DNA of 64,000 nt from Sinorhizobium psoraleae. GTDB taxonomy: Bacteria; Pseudomonadota; Alphaproteobacteria; Rhizobiales; Rhizobiaceae. Below the pieces are notes generated by a model that was not told where the DNA came from, ran no database searches, and saw only the letters and a list, made by a program, of their open reading frames with translations. Position 1 is the stretch's first letter; each line of letters opens with the position of its first letter. Positions 25,139 to 32,883 of this stretch are shown piece after piece. The position numbers and the translations under genes are program-made. The stretch lies in the NCBI RefSeq assembly GCF_013283645.1, contig NZ_JABEKV010000004.1, positions 672,889-736,888 of the forward strand. The letters are read 5' to 3'.

Positions 25139-26245
25139 ATGGAGGCTATCTTGCCAAGAACAGGCGGAGTCTATTCCCCACCAGCCGGTACCAAGGGGGT
25201 GCCGAACACGACCATCCAGAGCGTTCCCTATAACGCGCTGATCGATGATCTCACGGCCGACGCCAATGCCGCGCGGCCGATCACCGCGGGCGGAACCGGT
25301 GCCACCAGCGCCAGCGCCGCCCGCACGGCACTCGGCGCGCAGACGGCCAGCGCGGCGCTGAGTTCGATCGCCGGGCTCGCGACCGGCGCGGACAAGACGA
25401 TCTACACGACCGCGGCGGACGCCTATGCGACGACGGCGCTGACGCCGTTCGGTCGATCCCTGATCGACGACGCGGACGCGGCGACGGCGCGATCGACGCT
25501 CGGCCTCGTCATCGGCACGAATGTCCAGGCGTTCGACGCCGGGCTTCAGTCGATCGCCGGGCTGACGACGGCCGCTGACCGCATGATCTATACGACGGCG
25601 GCGGACACCTATGCCGTCGCCCCGCTCACGGCCTTTGCCCGCACGCTCCTCGACGACGCCGACGCGGCGACGGCGCGCTCGACGCTCGGCCTTGCGATCG
25701 GGACAAACGTCCAGGCCTACGACACCGGCCTCGCGGCCATCGCTGCGCTACCTGTCACGAACGGCAACTTCATCGTAGGCAACGGAACCACATGGGTCGC
25801 CGAAAGCGGCGCAACGGCCCGCGCCTCGATGGGGGCGGCATCAACCGCGACGACCATGACTGCCGGCAACGGACTGACCGGCGGCGGCGACCTCTCCGTA
25901 AGCCGCACGCTTACATTGGGCACCCCGTCAAGCATCACCAACGACACGACGAATAGCGTGACCAGCACCAGCCACACCCACGCGCTGGGGTTCACGGCGG
26001 CGGAGGTTTATACGGGGACCACGCAGGATGCGACGAGTCTGCCGATTGGCCATGTATTGAGTGCGTCCACGAATACATGGATCAACCGTAACCAGAGCGT
26101 CGGCATTTACATCTACACCGGCCAAGCGATGAGTTACGTCACCCAATACTATTCTGGTTTGGGAGCTCAATTGGCGGGCACATGGAGGGCGAGGGGCGTC
26201 GTTGCCGGTAACGATCAAATTCAATTGTTCCAGAGGACCGCGTGA
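25139..26245 (+). CDS. Phage tail fibre / spike-like protein
   Basis: 368 residues from ATG 25139. The alternative TTG 25151 has GGAGG five bases before it and gives LPRTGGVYSPPAGTKGVPNT, the usual start of these proteins, so it may be the real one. The body has degenerate repeats of about 60 residues: DDADAATARSTLGL, IGTNVQAFDAGLQSIAGL and TIYTTAADAY occur two or three times. The C-terminus is a distinct beta-rich domain, presumably receptor-binding. It determines host attachment. Confidence 0.75.
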   Translation: MEAILPRTGGVYSPPAGTKGVPNTTIQSVPYNALIDDLTADANAARPITAGGTGATSASAARTALGAQTASAALSSIAGLATGADKTIYTTAADAYATTALTPFGRSLIDDADAATARSTLGLVIGTNVQAFDAGLQSIAGLTTAADRMIYTTAADTYAVAPLTAFARTLLDDADAATARSTLGLAIGTNVQAYDTGLAAIAALPVTNGNFIVGNGTTWVAESGATARASMGAASTATTMTAGNGLTGGGDLSVSRTLTLGTPSSITNDTTNSVTSTSHTHALGFTAAEVYTGTTQDATSLPIGHVLSASTNTWINRNQSVGIYIYTGQAMSYVTQYYSGLGAQLAGTWRARGVVAGNDQIQLFQRTA

Positions 26246-26739
26246 TGACTGAAATCTCCTTTGGAAAGCCGTCGCTTAACGCTGTGTATTCTGTGTATGC
26301 GACTGCCGAACACGGCGTCTTTGTACTTGACTGCAATGTCACCGACGCATTCGGTGAGACCTACGACGCAGTTCATTGTTATCGACCGGACGACTCTTAC
26401 GGTTTAACTCAGCTCGCTGGGCAGTGGCTCGCGGACAACCCGTCATTTCCCGTGCAGCCGTATGTACCTCCTACGCCGGCACAAATTCGTGCGTCCATGT
26501 CGACCCTTACTGCGCGGCAGCTTCGTCTTGGTCTTCTGCATGCTGGGATTTCTCCCTCCCAGGTGGATACTGTCATCAACGCTTTGCCCACGGGACAGGC
26601 AAAAGAGAGTGCTCTGATCGAATGGGAATACGCGACGACCTTCTACCGAATGCATCCGCTTGTTTCCACGATAGGTGCCGCGCTGGGGCTAACTGACGAC
26701 CAGATCGACTTGATGTGGAGCGCGGCGCTCGGTCTTTGA
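26245..26739 (+). CDS. Tail fibre-associated protein
   Basis: 164 residues starting MTEISFGKPSLNAVYSVYAT, with its ATG overlapping the fibre gene's TGA. The N-terminal half is beta-rich; the C-terminal half is helical (LTARQLRLGLLHAGISPSQV, LIEWEYATTFYRMHPLV). The C-terminal pattern recurs in small proteins next to fibre genes. It is probably a fibre assembly partner or distal part. No enzymatic motif. Confidence 0.55.
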   Translation: MTEISFGKPSLNAVYSVYATAEHGVFVLDCNVTDAFGETYDAVHCYRPDDSYGLTQLAGQWLADNPSFPVQPYVPPTPAQIRASMSTLTARQLRLGLLHAGISPSQVDTVINALPTGQAKESALIEWEYATTFYRMHPLVSTIGAALGLTDDQIDLMWSAALGL

Positions 26740-26916
26740 TCTATACCCACATGTCTTGCCCTCCGTCTTCCGCGACCCGAAACCGATGCGGGAATTCTTC
26801 AGCGCATTAAAAGCGACCATCTGAGCCGCTGACGACCGCATTGCCCGTCGCGGCTGGATTGAAAGATCTGCCAACGTCCGATAGTTTCCCCGCCTCTTCT
26901 CCCGGTGAGGTTGTTA

Positions 26917-28113
26917 ATGCCCCGATTCTCCATTGTTATCCCGTCACGCAATAGAGCGGACCTCGCTCTTAGTGCCCTGCAGAGCGTTCTTGAGCAGGAC
27001 TTCCGCGATTTCGAGGTAATTGTCTCTGACAACTCCGACGAAGACGAATCCAAGGCGCTCTTCAGGGCACTTCAGCCGTTTTCCGCGGATCCGAGATTTC
27101 GCTACATCAAACCGCAGCGCCCATTGCCGATGACGGCTCACTGGGAATGGGCAGTTGCCCATGCGACCGGCGAATACGTCGGTATCCTCACCGATCGCAT
27201 GATCCTCCGGCTGTATACGCTTTCGACCGTAGACGCCGTGATCGCTCACGGCAGCCCTAAGCTTGTCGCTTACGAGAGAACGAATCTCATTGAAACGGGA
27301 ACTTCGTTCGCAGTCCCGCAAAAAGGCAGCGGCGCAGCACCGCTTGTGACAATCCGGAAAACGGCGCCAATCATCGAGGCCTTCAGCCGTTCGGACTTCA
27401 GTCCGATGGACACTCCCCGTTTCCTGAACAGTTTTGTTTCGGCGGCGTTTCTTGACCAGATCCGATCAGAGTACGGCTCTGTGTTTACCGGCGTTGCGCC
27501 CGACTACGGCTTCCTCATGCGCGTGCTTGATCAGGTTGATGAATTTCCCTTCATCGAAACACCTCTCTTGATCAAGCATTCCGAAGACCGCAGCAACGGC
27601 AAGAGCTTCACGCACTATAACCTCGATAAGGCTGGCAACGACTTCATCGCCTTCTCGCGAAGCGAGCAAGGGGAGTTTCTGAAATTCTCACCGGTGCCGG
27701 ACGACCTCGTTATGATCACGAACGTGATGATGCGAGAGTACGAAATCGGCCGGCATAACCAACGCCGCGGCCATTTTCCGAACTTTGAGAAGCAGGCCTT
27801 TTATAACGAAAGCATGCGGCATCTGATCGTGTTGAAGCGCGAGGGGAAGGACGTTGCACTGCTTCTCGATCGGATGGAAAAATACCGAGCGGAAAACGGC
27901 CTTTCTCCATACCGACTTAGCAGCCGTGAACGGCGCAAGCACATCCGAGCCAAGATCCACAGGGTGCTCGGGCTTTCGCCTCGGAAAGGGAAGCCCAAGG
28001 TCGATGGCCCGACATTTCCAACAATTATCGATGCGCTGCGGATTGAGGCCCAAGAGAGGCGAAATCGCCTCGTCCTGCTGAACGAGGAACTGGTCTCGTT
28101 CGGCCAAGGATGA
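26917..28113 (+). CDS. Family 2-like glycosyltransferase (putative serotype conversion)
   Basis: 398 residues. The N-terminal GT-A domain has FSIVIPSRNRADLALSALQS, FEVIVSDNSDED (nucleotide binding) and YIKPQRPLPMTAHWEWAVAH, as in family 2 enzymes. The usual DXD is not obvious; GILTDRM is the nearest. The basic C-terminus (SSRERRKHIRAKIHRVLG) may touch membrane or nucleic acid. Start at ATG 26917 with GGTGAGG six bases upstream. Next to the tail fibre genes in a prophage, it is a good candidate for altering the host surface polysaccharide that the fibre recognises. The 177-base gap before it holds nothing else. Confidence 0.7.
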   Translation: MPRFSIVIPSRNRADLALSALQSVLEQDFRDFEVIVSDNSDEDESKALFRALQPFSADPRFRYIKPQRPLPMTAHWEWAVAHATGEYVGILTDRMILRLYTLSTVDAVIAHGSPKLVAYERTNLIETGTSFAVPQKGSGAAPLVTIRKTAPIIEAFSRSDFSPMDTPRFLNSFVSAAFLDQIRSEYGSVFTGVAPDYGFLMRVLDQVDEFPFIETPLLIKHSEDRSNGKSFTHYNLDKAGNDFIAFSRSEQGEFLKFSPVPDDLVMITNVMMREYEIGRHNQRRGHFPNFEKQAFYNESMRHLIVLKREGKDVALLLDRMEKYRAENGLSPYRLSSRERRKHIRAKIHRVLGLSPRKGKPKVDGPTFPTIIDALRIEAQERRNRLVLLNEELVSFGQG

Positions 28114-28161
28114 CGGACGGATTGCAACGAGCCGGAGGCGTTGGCCGATGGCGGACCTCGG

Positions 28162-28461
28162 CTAAGCTGCAACCTCGAGTTCTGGAATTTCGGCCAGTTC
28201 ATCCTTCAAAGCTGCCGCCGCGATCTTCAGGTCATAGCTCGCCTGCAGGTTCAACCAGAATTCGGGAGTCGTGCGGAAGAATTTCCCGAGTCGCAGTGCC
28301 GTGTCCGTAGTGACAGCGGTCTGTTCGGCTGCGAGGCGCTCGATCCGCGTGCGCGGAACCCTGAGCTTTTTTGCCAGGGAGCCTGCGCTCATATTAAGAG
28401 GCACAAGATATTCCTCCCGCAGGATCTCGCCCGGGTGGACCGGCGGCAAAATGGAACTCAT
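28162..28461 (-). CDS. higA: HigA-type antitoxin
   Basis: 99 residues, Xre-type helix-turn-helix of the HigA/VapI branch: VHPGEILREEYLVPLNMSAG, LAKKLRVPRTRIERLAAEQT, TALRLGKFFRTTPEFWLNLQ. It neutralises the toxin and represses the operon by binding palindromes in the promoter. Second gene of the minus-strand pair, 27 bases after the toxin gene. Cytoplasmic, standard length. Confidence 0.9.
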   Translation of the reverse strand: MSSILPPVHPGEILREEYLVPLNMSAGSLAKKLRVPRTRIERLAAEQTAVTTDTALRLGKFFRTTPEFWLNLQASYDLKIAAAALKDELAEIPELEVAA

Positions 28462-28488
28462 GGCTCAAGCCTCCGCAGTTCGTACTGT

Positions 28489-28770
28489 TCAATGGTAATC
28501 CACGATTTCAACATCTTCGGCGCCTGCATCGGTCCAAACGAAGCAGATACGCCATTGATCGTTGATTCGGATCGAATGCTGGCCTTGCCTGTCACCTTTC
28601 AACGCTTCCAACCGATTGCCGGGCGGGGAGCGTAGGTCTTCAAGCGCAGCAGCGCTTTCAAGCATCGTTAGCTTGCGAACCGCCGATCGTAAGATTTCCT
28701 GGGGAAATCCCTTCGGCGCTCTCCCGGATGCTACTGTCCTGGTCGTGGCGTCCTTGAATGAGCGGATCAC
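28489..28770 (-). CDS. higB: HigB-type ribosome-dependent mRNA interferase toxin
   Basis: 93 residues, RelE/HigB fold. It starts at GTG (28768-28770) with AGGGA upstream. Motifs are IRSFKDATT at the start, KLTMLESAAALEDLRSPPGN, RLEALKGDRQGQHSIRINDQ and WRICFVWTD, typical of HigB, which cuts ribosome-bound mRNA. It precedes the antitoxin gene, the normal HigBA order. In a prophage it can serve maintenance or phage exclusion. Confidence 0.9.
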   Translation of the reverse strand: MIRSFKDATTRTVASGRAPKGFPQEILRSAVRKLTMLESAAALEDLRSPPGNRLEALKGDRQGQHSIRINDQWRICFVWTDAGAEDVEIVDYH

Positions 28771-28783
28771 AGGCTATCCCTGA

Positions 28784-28847
28784 AGAGATGTATCATATCG
28801 TGATACATCTCTAAGTCAATCTATTTGTATCGTCTCGTGATACATCT
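28784..28847. promoter_or_regulatory. HigA operator palindromes between higB and the muramidase gene
   Basis: Perfect palindrome 28784-28812: AGAGATGTATCA, five bases, TGATACATCTCT. A second, imperfect copy is at about 28823-28847 (TTGTATCG...TGATACATCT). The first lies in the higB promoter. The second lies 44 bases before the muramidase start, so the antitoxin may also affect the lysis genes. Confidence 0.75.
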
Positions 28848-28890
28848 TCCGCTTACCTGTACAGCGGGCGTTCCTAAAGGAAAAATCAAA

Positions 28891-29724
28891 ATGCACAAAA
28901 CCGTGCCTCCCGGCGCGGCGATTCTGCTTGACTTTATTCGGGAGACCGAGGTCGGGCGGAAAGACCGCGCGTCTTATGACGTGATCTATGCCAACAAGCA
29001 GAAGAGGCTGAGGCAGCCGCTGACGACCATGATCTTTGGCGATGTGGTGGACGCGCAAAGGTCGTGGTCGAAAAGCCATGGGTCGAGCGCCGCCGGCGCC
29101 TATCAGTTCATGCGGGCGACACTGATCGGCCTGGCGAGGGAAATGCCCTCCGTCGAGGAAACGGACATCTTTACGCCCGATCTGCAGGACCGCCTCGGCT
29201 ACCATCTGCTGAAGCGCCGCGGTTACCGGGAGTTCGTGGCCGGCGAGCTGTCGTTGGTCGAATTCGGCAGGCGGCTCGCGCAGGAATGGGCGTCGCTTCC
29301 GGTTCTGGCCGACACCAGGGGCAATGAGCACGAGGTGAAGCGCGGTCAGTCCTACTACGCCGGCGATGGTCTCAACAGGGCGCTGGTGAAGCCGGAGAAG
29401 GTCGAAGCCGTGCTGCGCGATGTGCTGGCCGCGGCGCGGCGGCCGGCGAGGCTGGAAGAGGAAGGGGCCGCACCGGTCGTGCCGGGCGAACCCGCGGCGG
29501 TTCCCATGCGCCCGCCGTCGAAGCGCAAGGCGGTGGCGAGGTCCGGGCGCTTCTGGACGTGGCTGCTGACGGCCGGGGGCAGCATCGTCACGGGCTTGAA
29601 GGAGTTGAATCTCGTCACGCTCGACTGGCGGGTGCAACTCGTCATCCTGGCGGTGATCATCGGCTTTGCCGTCTATGCCATCTCCTCCATGCCCGTCGTG
29701 CGCGAGGCGCTGGGCCTCGAATGA
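28891..29724 (+). CDS. Muramidase / endolysin with C-terminal membrane anchor
   Basis: 277 residues. The N-terminal lysozyme-like domain has IRETEVGRKDRASYDVIYAN, SWSKSHGSSAAGAYQFM and DLQDRLGYHLLKRRGY, similar to lambda-type lysozyme/transglycosylase; the Glu in IRETE is the expected catalytic residue. After about residue 160 a Pro-rich linker leads to two hydrophobic segments (WTWLLTAGGSIVTGL and VQLVILAVIIGFAVYAI), so it is anchored in the inner membrane. AAAGGA precedes ATG 28891. First gene of the lysis cassette. Confidence 0.75.
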   Translation: MHKTVPPGAAILLDFIRETEVGRKDRASYDVIYANKQKRLRQPLTTMIFGDVVDAQRSWSKSHGSSAAGAYQFMRATLIGLAREMPSVEETDIFTPDLQDRLGYHLLKRRGYREFVAGELSLVEFGRRLAQEWASLPVLADTRGNEHEVKRGQSYYAGDGLNRALVKPEKVEAVLRDVLAAARRPARLEEEGAAPVVPGEPAAVPMRPPSKRKAVARSGRFWTWLLTAGGSIVTGLKELNLVTLDWRVQLVILAVIIGFAVYAISSMPVVREALGLE

Positions 29725-29966
29725 TGATGTTCTGGGGAAAGATCCTTGGCGGCGGGCTCGTCCTCGCTGCCATCTCCTGGGCCGTTCTCGAAATCCGCAT
29801 GGACGGGGCCCAAGCGGTGAGACATGCAATCGAAAGGCAAAACAATGAAGCAGCGGATCGCGCTGACGCGAAGCGTCGCGCTTATGACGCCTGCCTTGAT
29901 TCTGGCGGGGTGTGGGATTTCCGGACCGGCCGATGTGACGGGCCTGAGGCGCGTCATCGGCACTGA
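29721..29966 (+). CDS. i-spanin-like inner-membrane protein (Rz-like)
   Basis: 81 residues: an N-terminal membrane helix (MMFWGKILGGGLVLAAISWA) then a charged helical periplasmic part with two Cys. It starts inside the muramidase stop (ATGATG overlap) and hosts the start of the o-spanin gene in another frame, the classical nested Rz/Rz1 layout. It would join the inner to the outer membrane to complete lysis. It is short for an Rz, so the call rests on arrangement. Confidence 0.6.
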   Translation: MMMFWGKILGGGLVLAAISWAVLEIRMDGAQAVRHAIERQNNEAADRADAKRRAYDACLDSGGVWDFRTGRCDGPEARHRH

Positions 29967-30096
29967 TCTCCTCGGTGCCCGCGGCGCAACGCCGGCCGAC
30001 CAGCGCCGCATAGACCGCACGGTCGTCGGCCTTTGTGCGGCGGCCCTATGGACCAGCGCCGAATGCGGCAGACATGGAGAGCGCGGAGATGATTGA
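29845..30096 (+). CDS. o-spanin-like lipoprotein (Rz1-like), nested start
   Basis: 83 residues with signal MKQRIALTRSVALMTPALIL and lipobox LAGC, so the mature protein is an outer-membrane lipoprotein. AAAGG is seven bases before ATG 29845; ATG 29824 is an alternative. The start lies within the i-spanin gene in a different frame and the gene runs 130 bases beyond it. Together they form the probable spanin pair. Confidence 0.65.
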   Translation: MKQRIALTRSVALMTPALILAGCGISGPADVTGLRRVIGTDLLGARGATPADQRRIDRTVVGLCAAALWTSAECGRHGERGDD

Positions 30097-30427
30097 CGGG
30101 AGCGTTCACCAGCAGCTCGGGACGCTGATCGCCGAAGTGAAGAACCTGCGCGAGGATTTTCGGCGATCGGAGGACAGATCGGAGACGAGCCGCGCTTCGA
30201 TGAACCACCGCATGGATGCGCTCTTCGCGCGGGTGGGGACACTCGAAGGGGCGCTGTCGCTCGCCAACGAAGACATTGCCGACATGAAGCCGGTGACCGA
30301 GGACGTGCGGAAATGGAAGCTGATGGGAATGGGCGCGCTCGGCGTCATCGGCATCGGCGGCGCGGCACTCGGGGTGACGTTTGCGGACGCGGCGAAACGG
30401 GTGCTGATGCTGTTGCGCGGCGGGTGA
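30089..30427 (+). CDS. DUF1515-like coiled-coil membrane protein
   Basis: 112 residues starting MIDGSVHQQLGTLIAEVKNL, with a long charged helix (EDFRRSEDRSETSRASMNHR onward) and a C-terminal membrane helix (LMGMGALGVIGIGGAALGVTF). The pattern fits DUF1515, a rhizobial prophage family. It overlaps the o-spanin stop. Located in the lysis cassette, it may be the holin or its partner; that is a guess. Confidence 0.65.
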   Translation: MIDGSVHQQLGTLIAEVKNLREDFRRSEDRSETSRASMNHRMDALFARVGTLEGALSLANEDIADMKPVTEDVRKWKLMGMGALGVIGIGGAALGVTFADAAKRVLMLLRGG

Positions 30428-30690
30428 AATCGCTCGTGGCGACGCGCTTCGGGCCACTGCATCCATCGGCTGTCCATCGGCGCGGGACGCGGCGTCGGGT
30501 CGTGCGGAAATGTGAGGGAGCAATACTCCAGGTTGCGGCGTCTTGCGACCAAGCGTAGAGCGAGAACAGCCGCCTGCACTGGTTCAACATGGTTGTGGAT
30601 ATCAGTCCCGGATGGTGTTGCTTCCCTGAAATTCCCGGGTGCGATCAACGCGACTGCGGTTACCTTTCTGCCCGGGGGAGGACCAAGGGG

Positions 30691-30939
30691 ATGGTGACTG
30701 TCGCCGACATCAATCTGACGTGGGTGGAGAAGCGGGCGGACGCTTATTGCGCCAAGCTTGGTGAGCATGAACTGGGCATCGTATTGAAGCGCCACGCGCG
30801 CGGAGACTGGGCCTGGACGATCTGGCACTTCAACGGATCCGGCAGTGGCGATTTCCATCACGCCGGGACGCTCGATGCGGCCCAGGCCGAAGTGCTGGCG
30901 GGCGTGAAGGACTGGTTCCGACAGGCCGGCTTTTCCTAA
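30691..30939 (+). CDS. Hypothetical protein (82 aa) near the prophage end
   Basis: Starts MVTVADINLTWVEKRADAYC, with AAGGGG directly upstream. Soluble, beta-rich in the middle (WAWTIWHFNGSGSGDF) with a helical end (AAQAEVLAGVKDWFRQAGF). Many aromatic residues. Probably the last prophage gene on the + strand. No recognised family. Confidence 0.5.
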   Translation: MVTVADINLTWVEKRADAYCAKLGEHELGIVLKRHARGDWAWTIWHFNGSGSGDFHHAGTLDAAQAEVLAGVKDWFRQAGFS

Positions 30940-31145
30940 AACAAGGAGGAAATGCTCTCCGGCCGGTGCGACCCACTGCCTTCACAAAAGGGGTGGCGGC
31001 GGACCGCTCATATCAAAGACTCCGCTGCGAAGCTCCGCGTGGATGCAGCGACTTTGTGGCGGGTGCGGATACGGGAGGCCTGTGCCCATTCTGCGCCGCC
31101 GACCTGCCGGGCGGGGGCTTTAGGGAAGGTTCCCGGCGCGCGAGA

Positions 31146-31457
31146 TCAGTCGAAGTTGAAGAAATCGTAGCGGTAGCGCCGGCTGACGAGGCGCAGCGAG
31201 CGGTCGGGCTCAATCACGTAGGTCTCATAGACGGTGCGCCCCGCGCGATCGTTGAACTGGTGCGGCACGATGCTGCCGATCGGCGCCTTGGTGAGCCTTG
31301 TCCGCGGCTGGCCGCCATAGGTAATGCTGCCGGGTATCGGCTCAAGATAGGGCGAATAGCCGAATGTGGTGGCCGTGGCCGTGCAGCCGCTCAAGCTCGA
31401 AGCGAGCAGGATGGCGGACAGCAAGGTGGGCAATAGCGCAGCCAGGGGGATCTTCAT
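31146..31457 (-). CDS. Outer-membrane lipoprotein, unknown function
   Basis: 103 residues. Signal MKIPLAALLPTLLSAILLAS with lipobox LSGC, then a mature part rich in Tyr and Arg (YGGQPRTRLTKAPIGSIVPH, VYETYVIEPDRSLRLVSRRY). GAGGAAGAG lies three bases before the ATG. It is in opposite orientation to the prophage genes and looks like a host chromosomal gene, so the prophage end probably lies between 30939 and 31146. No enzymatic motif. Confidence 0.7.
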   Translation of the reverse strand: MKIPLAALLPTLLSAILLASSLSGCTATATTFGYSPYLEPIPGSITYGGQPRTRLTKAPIGSIVPHQFNDRAGRTVYETYVIEPDRSLRLVSRRYRYDFFNFD

Positions 31458-31544
31458 GGCTCTTCCTCGTCGCTCGATATCGCCTGCGAGGTGCCGGCGG
31501 CCTCGCAGGCTGTCAATCACGCCTCGTCCTTTGCGCGTCTGACG

Positions 31545-31662
31545 ACAGCGCCGCGCGTCTTATCGGACGCGCAAAAGTCGCTGTAGCACTTTGAAATGCT
31601 GCGTGTCTTTGTCCTTGAATCGAAGTCGATTCAAGAGACATGCAGTAGACGCGCGGCGCTGT
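31545..31662. repeat. Nested rhizobial palindromic repeat
   Basis: Perfect 16-base arms (ACAGCGCCGCGCGTCT at 31545-31560, AGACGCGCGGCGCTGT at 31647-31662). They enclose a second perfect palindrome, TTGAATCG/CGATTCAA, at 31615-31634. The interior also holds CGCTGTAGCACTTTGA, related to the repeats at 33921 and 45733. No gene here. Confidence 0.7.
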
Positions 31663-31672
31663 AGAAGGGCAA

Positions 31673-31705
31673 GAGGCCCCGCGTCTTGCAAGGGCGTGGG
31701 GCCTC
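31673..31705. other. GC-rich hairpin
   Basis: GAGGCCCC and GGGGCCTC around a 17-base interior that itself holds CTTGCAAG. It has no T tract on either strand, so termination is doubtful. It lies in the gene-free stretch 31458-31872. Confidence 0.45.
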
Positions 31706-31872
31706 CTGCTGTCGAACTCACGCGGAGGTTGGACTCGCTATTGCTGCCGGTTCGGTTCATCATCACGGGGAACCCTCGCTGGCGAGGGGCGTTCTGGTAA
31801 AGCGCCTCGGTGTGCGCCGGAACGCGGTGCGAGAGGCGCATAGCTTAGTGATACTCGAGAGGAGAAATCGAG

Positions 31873-31959
31873 ATGTCACCAGAGTGGCCAATGTTCATTC
31901 TACAGTGCATCGTCGTCTTCGGCCTCGTCAGCGCGCTGTTCATTCGGTTCGGCGAGTAG
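31873..31959 (+). CDS. 28-residue membrane microprotein
   Basis: Sequence begins MSPEWPMFILQCIVVFGLVS and ends ALFIRFGE: one hydrophobic helix with short polar ends. GAGGAGAAATCGAG precedes the ATG, an excellent ribosome site at a good distance. Too short for usual gene finders. Function unknown; it may be a membrane regulator of a larger complex. Confidence 0.5.
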   Translation: MSPEWPMFILQCIVVFGLVSALFIRFGE

Positions 31960-31989
31960 CGAGCGCCACTCGCCTTCCATCCGCGGTAC

Positions 31990-32343
31990 CTACTGGGCCG
32001 ACCAGACCGCCAGCTCGTATCCGTCCGGGTCGGCGAAGTGGAAACGGCGGCCGCCGGGGAAGGAGTAGATCGGCTTGACGATCTTGCCGCCGGCCGCCTC
32101 GACCCGCCGCGCGGCCTCCTCCAGGTCGTCTGCATAGACGATGACGAGCGGCCCGCCGCTTCTGACAGGCCCAAGCGTCGTGAAGCCGCCGGTCAGGCGG
32201 CCGTCGGCGAATTCGCAATATTCCGGCCCGTAATCGGTGAAGGTCCAGCCGAAAGCGCGGCCATAAAAAGCCTTGCTCGCCTCGATGTTCGCCACGTTGA
32301 ACTCGATATAGTCGATGCGGCGATCGTTGCCCTTGTTGCTCAT
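31990..32343 (-). CDS. VOC (glyoxalase/bleomycin-resistance fold) protein
   Basis: 117 residues, one VOC module pair: IDYIEFNVANIEASKAFYGR, FGWTFTDYG, LVIVYADDLEEAARRVEAAG, PGGRRFHFADPDGYELAVWS. Proteins of this subfamily bind a metal between paired beta-alpha-beta-beta-beta units; the substrate cannot be told from sequence. It is followed on the same strand by the SRPBCC and AraC genes in reverse order, so the three may be transcribed together from the AraC side. Confidence 0.85.
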   Translation of the reverse strand: MSNKGNDRRIDYIEFNVANIEASKAFYGRAFGWTFTDYGPEYCEFADGRLTGGFTTLGPVRSGGPLVIVYADDLEEAARRVEAAGGKIVKPIYSFPGGRRFHFADPDGYELAVWSAQ

Positions 32344-32370
32344 GTGCGCCCGGTTCCTCCTGTTCGTTGC

Positions 32371-32775
32371 TTACCGCTCGGATTCCATGATGGACTTGAG
32401 CGTCGCGAGATCCTTTTCAACGGCTGCCGCATCGGCGGCGAATTGCTCGTCGTTCATGTCCGGTTGCCGCAGCAGGGTGAACATAACCTCGGCACCGTCG
32501 CCGTTCGGCACCACGCGCAGTGCGTTGTGGACTTTCAGACCGTTCTCGAGCGTCACCAGGTGATCGACGACGCCGAAGTCGTTGTGCGGTGCAAAGCGCA
32601 CACGGGCGTTGCCCAGCGGACCGGGTGCGATCCATTCGTCGCCGTCGCGGGTGAGCCCCGTTGAAAGCCCGGCCGCCCAAAGCGGCATTTTCTCGTGATC
32701 GGCCATGAATGCATAGACGTCGCGCCAGTCGCGCGCGATCGATATGTGGATGATCCTGGCGGCCATGGTTGCCAT
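32371..32775 (-). CDS. SRPBCC (START-like) family protein
   Basis: 134 residues. IIHISIARDWRDVYAFMADH, MPLWAAGLS, GDEWIAPGPLGNARVRFAPH and a C-terminal helix (DAAAVEKDLATLKSIMESE) match the polyketide cyclase/START-like fold, which holds a hydrophobic ligand in a deep pocket. 27 bases separate it from the VOC gene. Such pairs are common in rhizobia; ligand unknown. Confidence 0.75.
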   Translation of the reverse strand: MATMAARIIHISIARDWRDVYAFMADHEKMPLWAAGLSTGLTRDGDEWIAPGPLGNARVRFAPHNDFGVVDHLVTLENGLKVHNALRVVPNGDGAEVMFTLLRQPDMNDEQFAADAAAVEKDLATLKSIMESER

Positions 32776-32883
32776 GCGTTCACTCCCTTTGGCGCGCTAT
32801 CGCTAACACGTCCCGCAACTGCCGTCTTGAACGAAACGGCCAAGCGTCGCTGCGTCGCTTTTCAACAGCAGAACCATTTCAGA

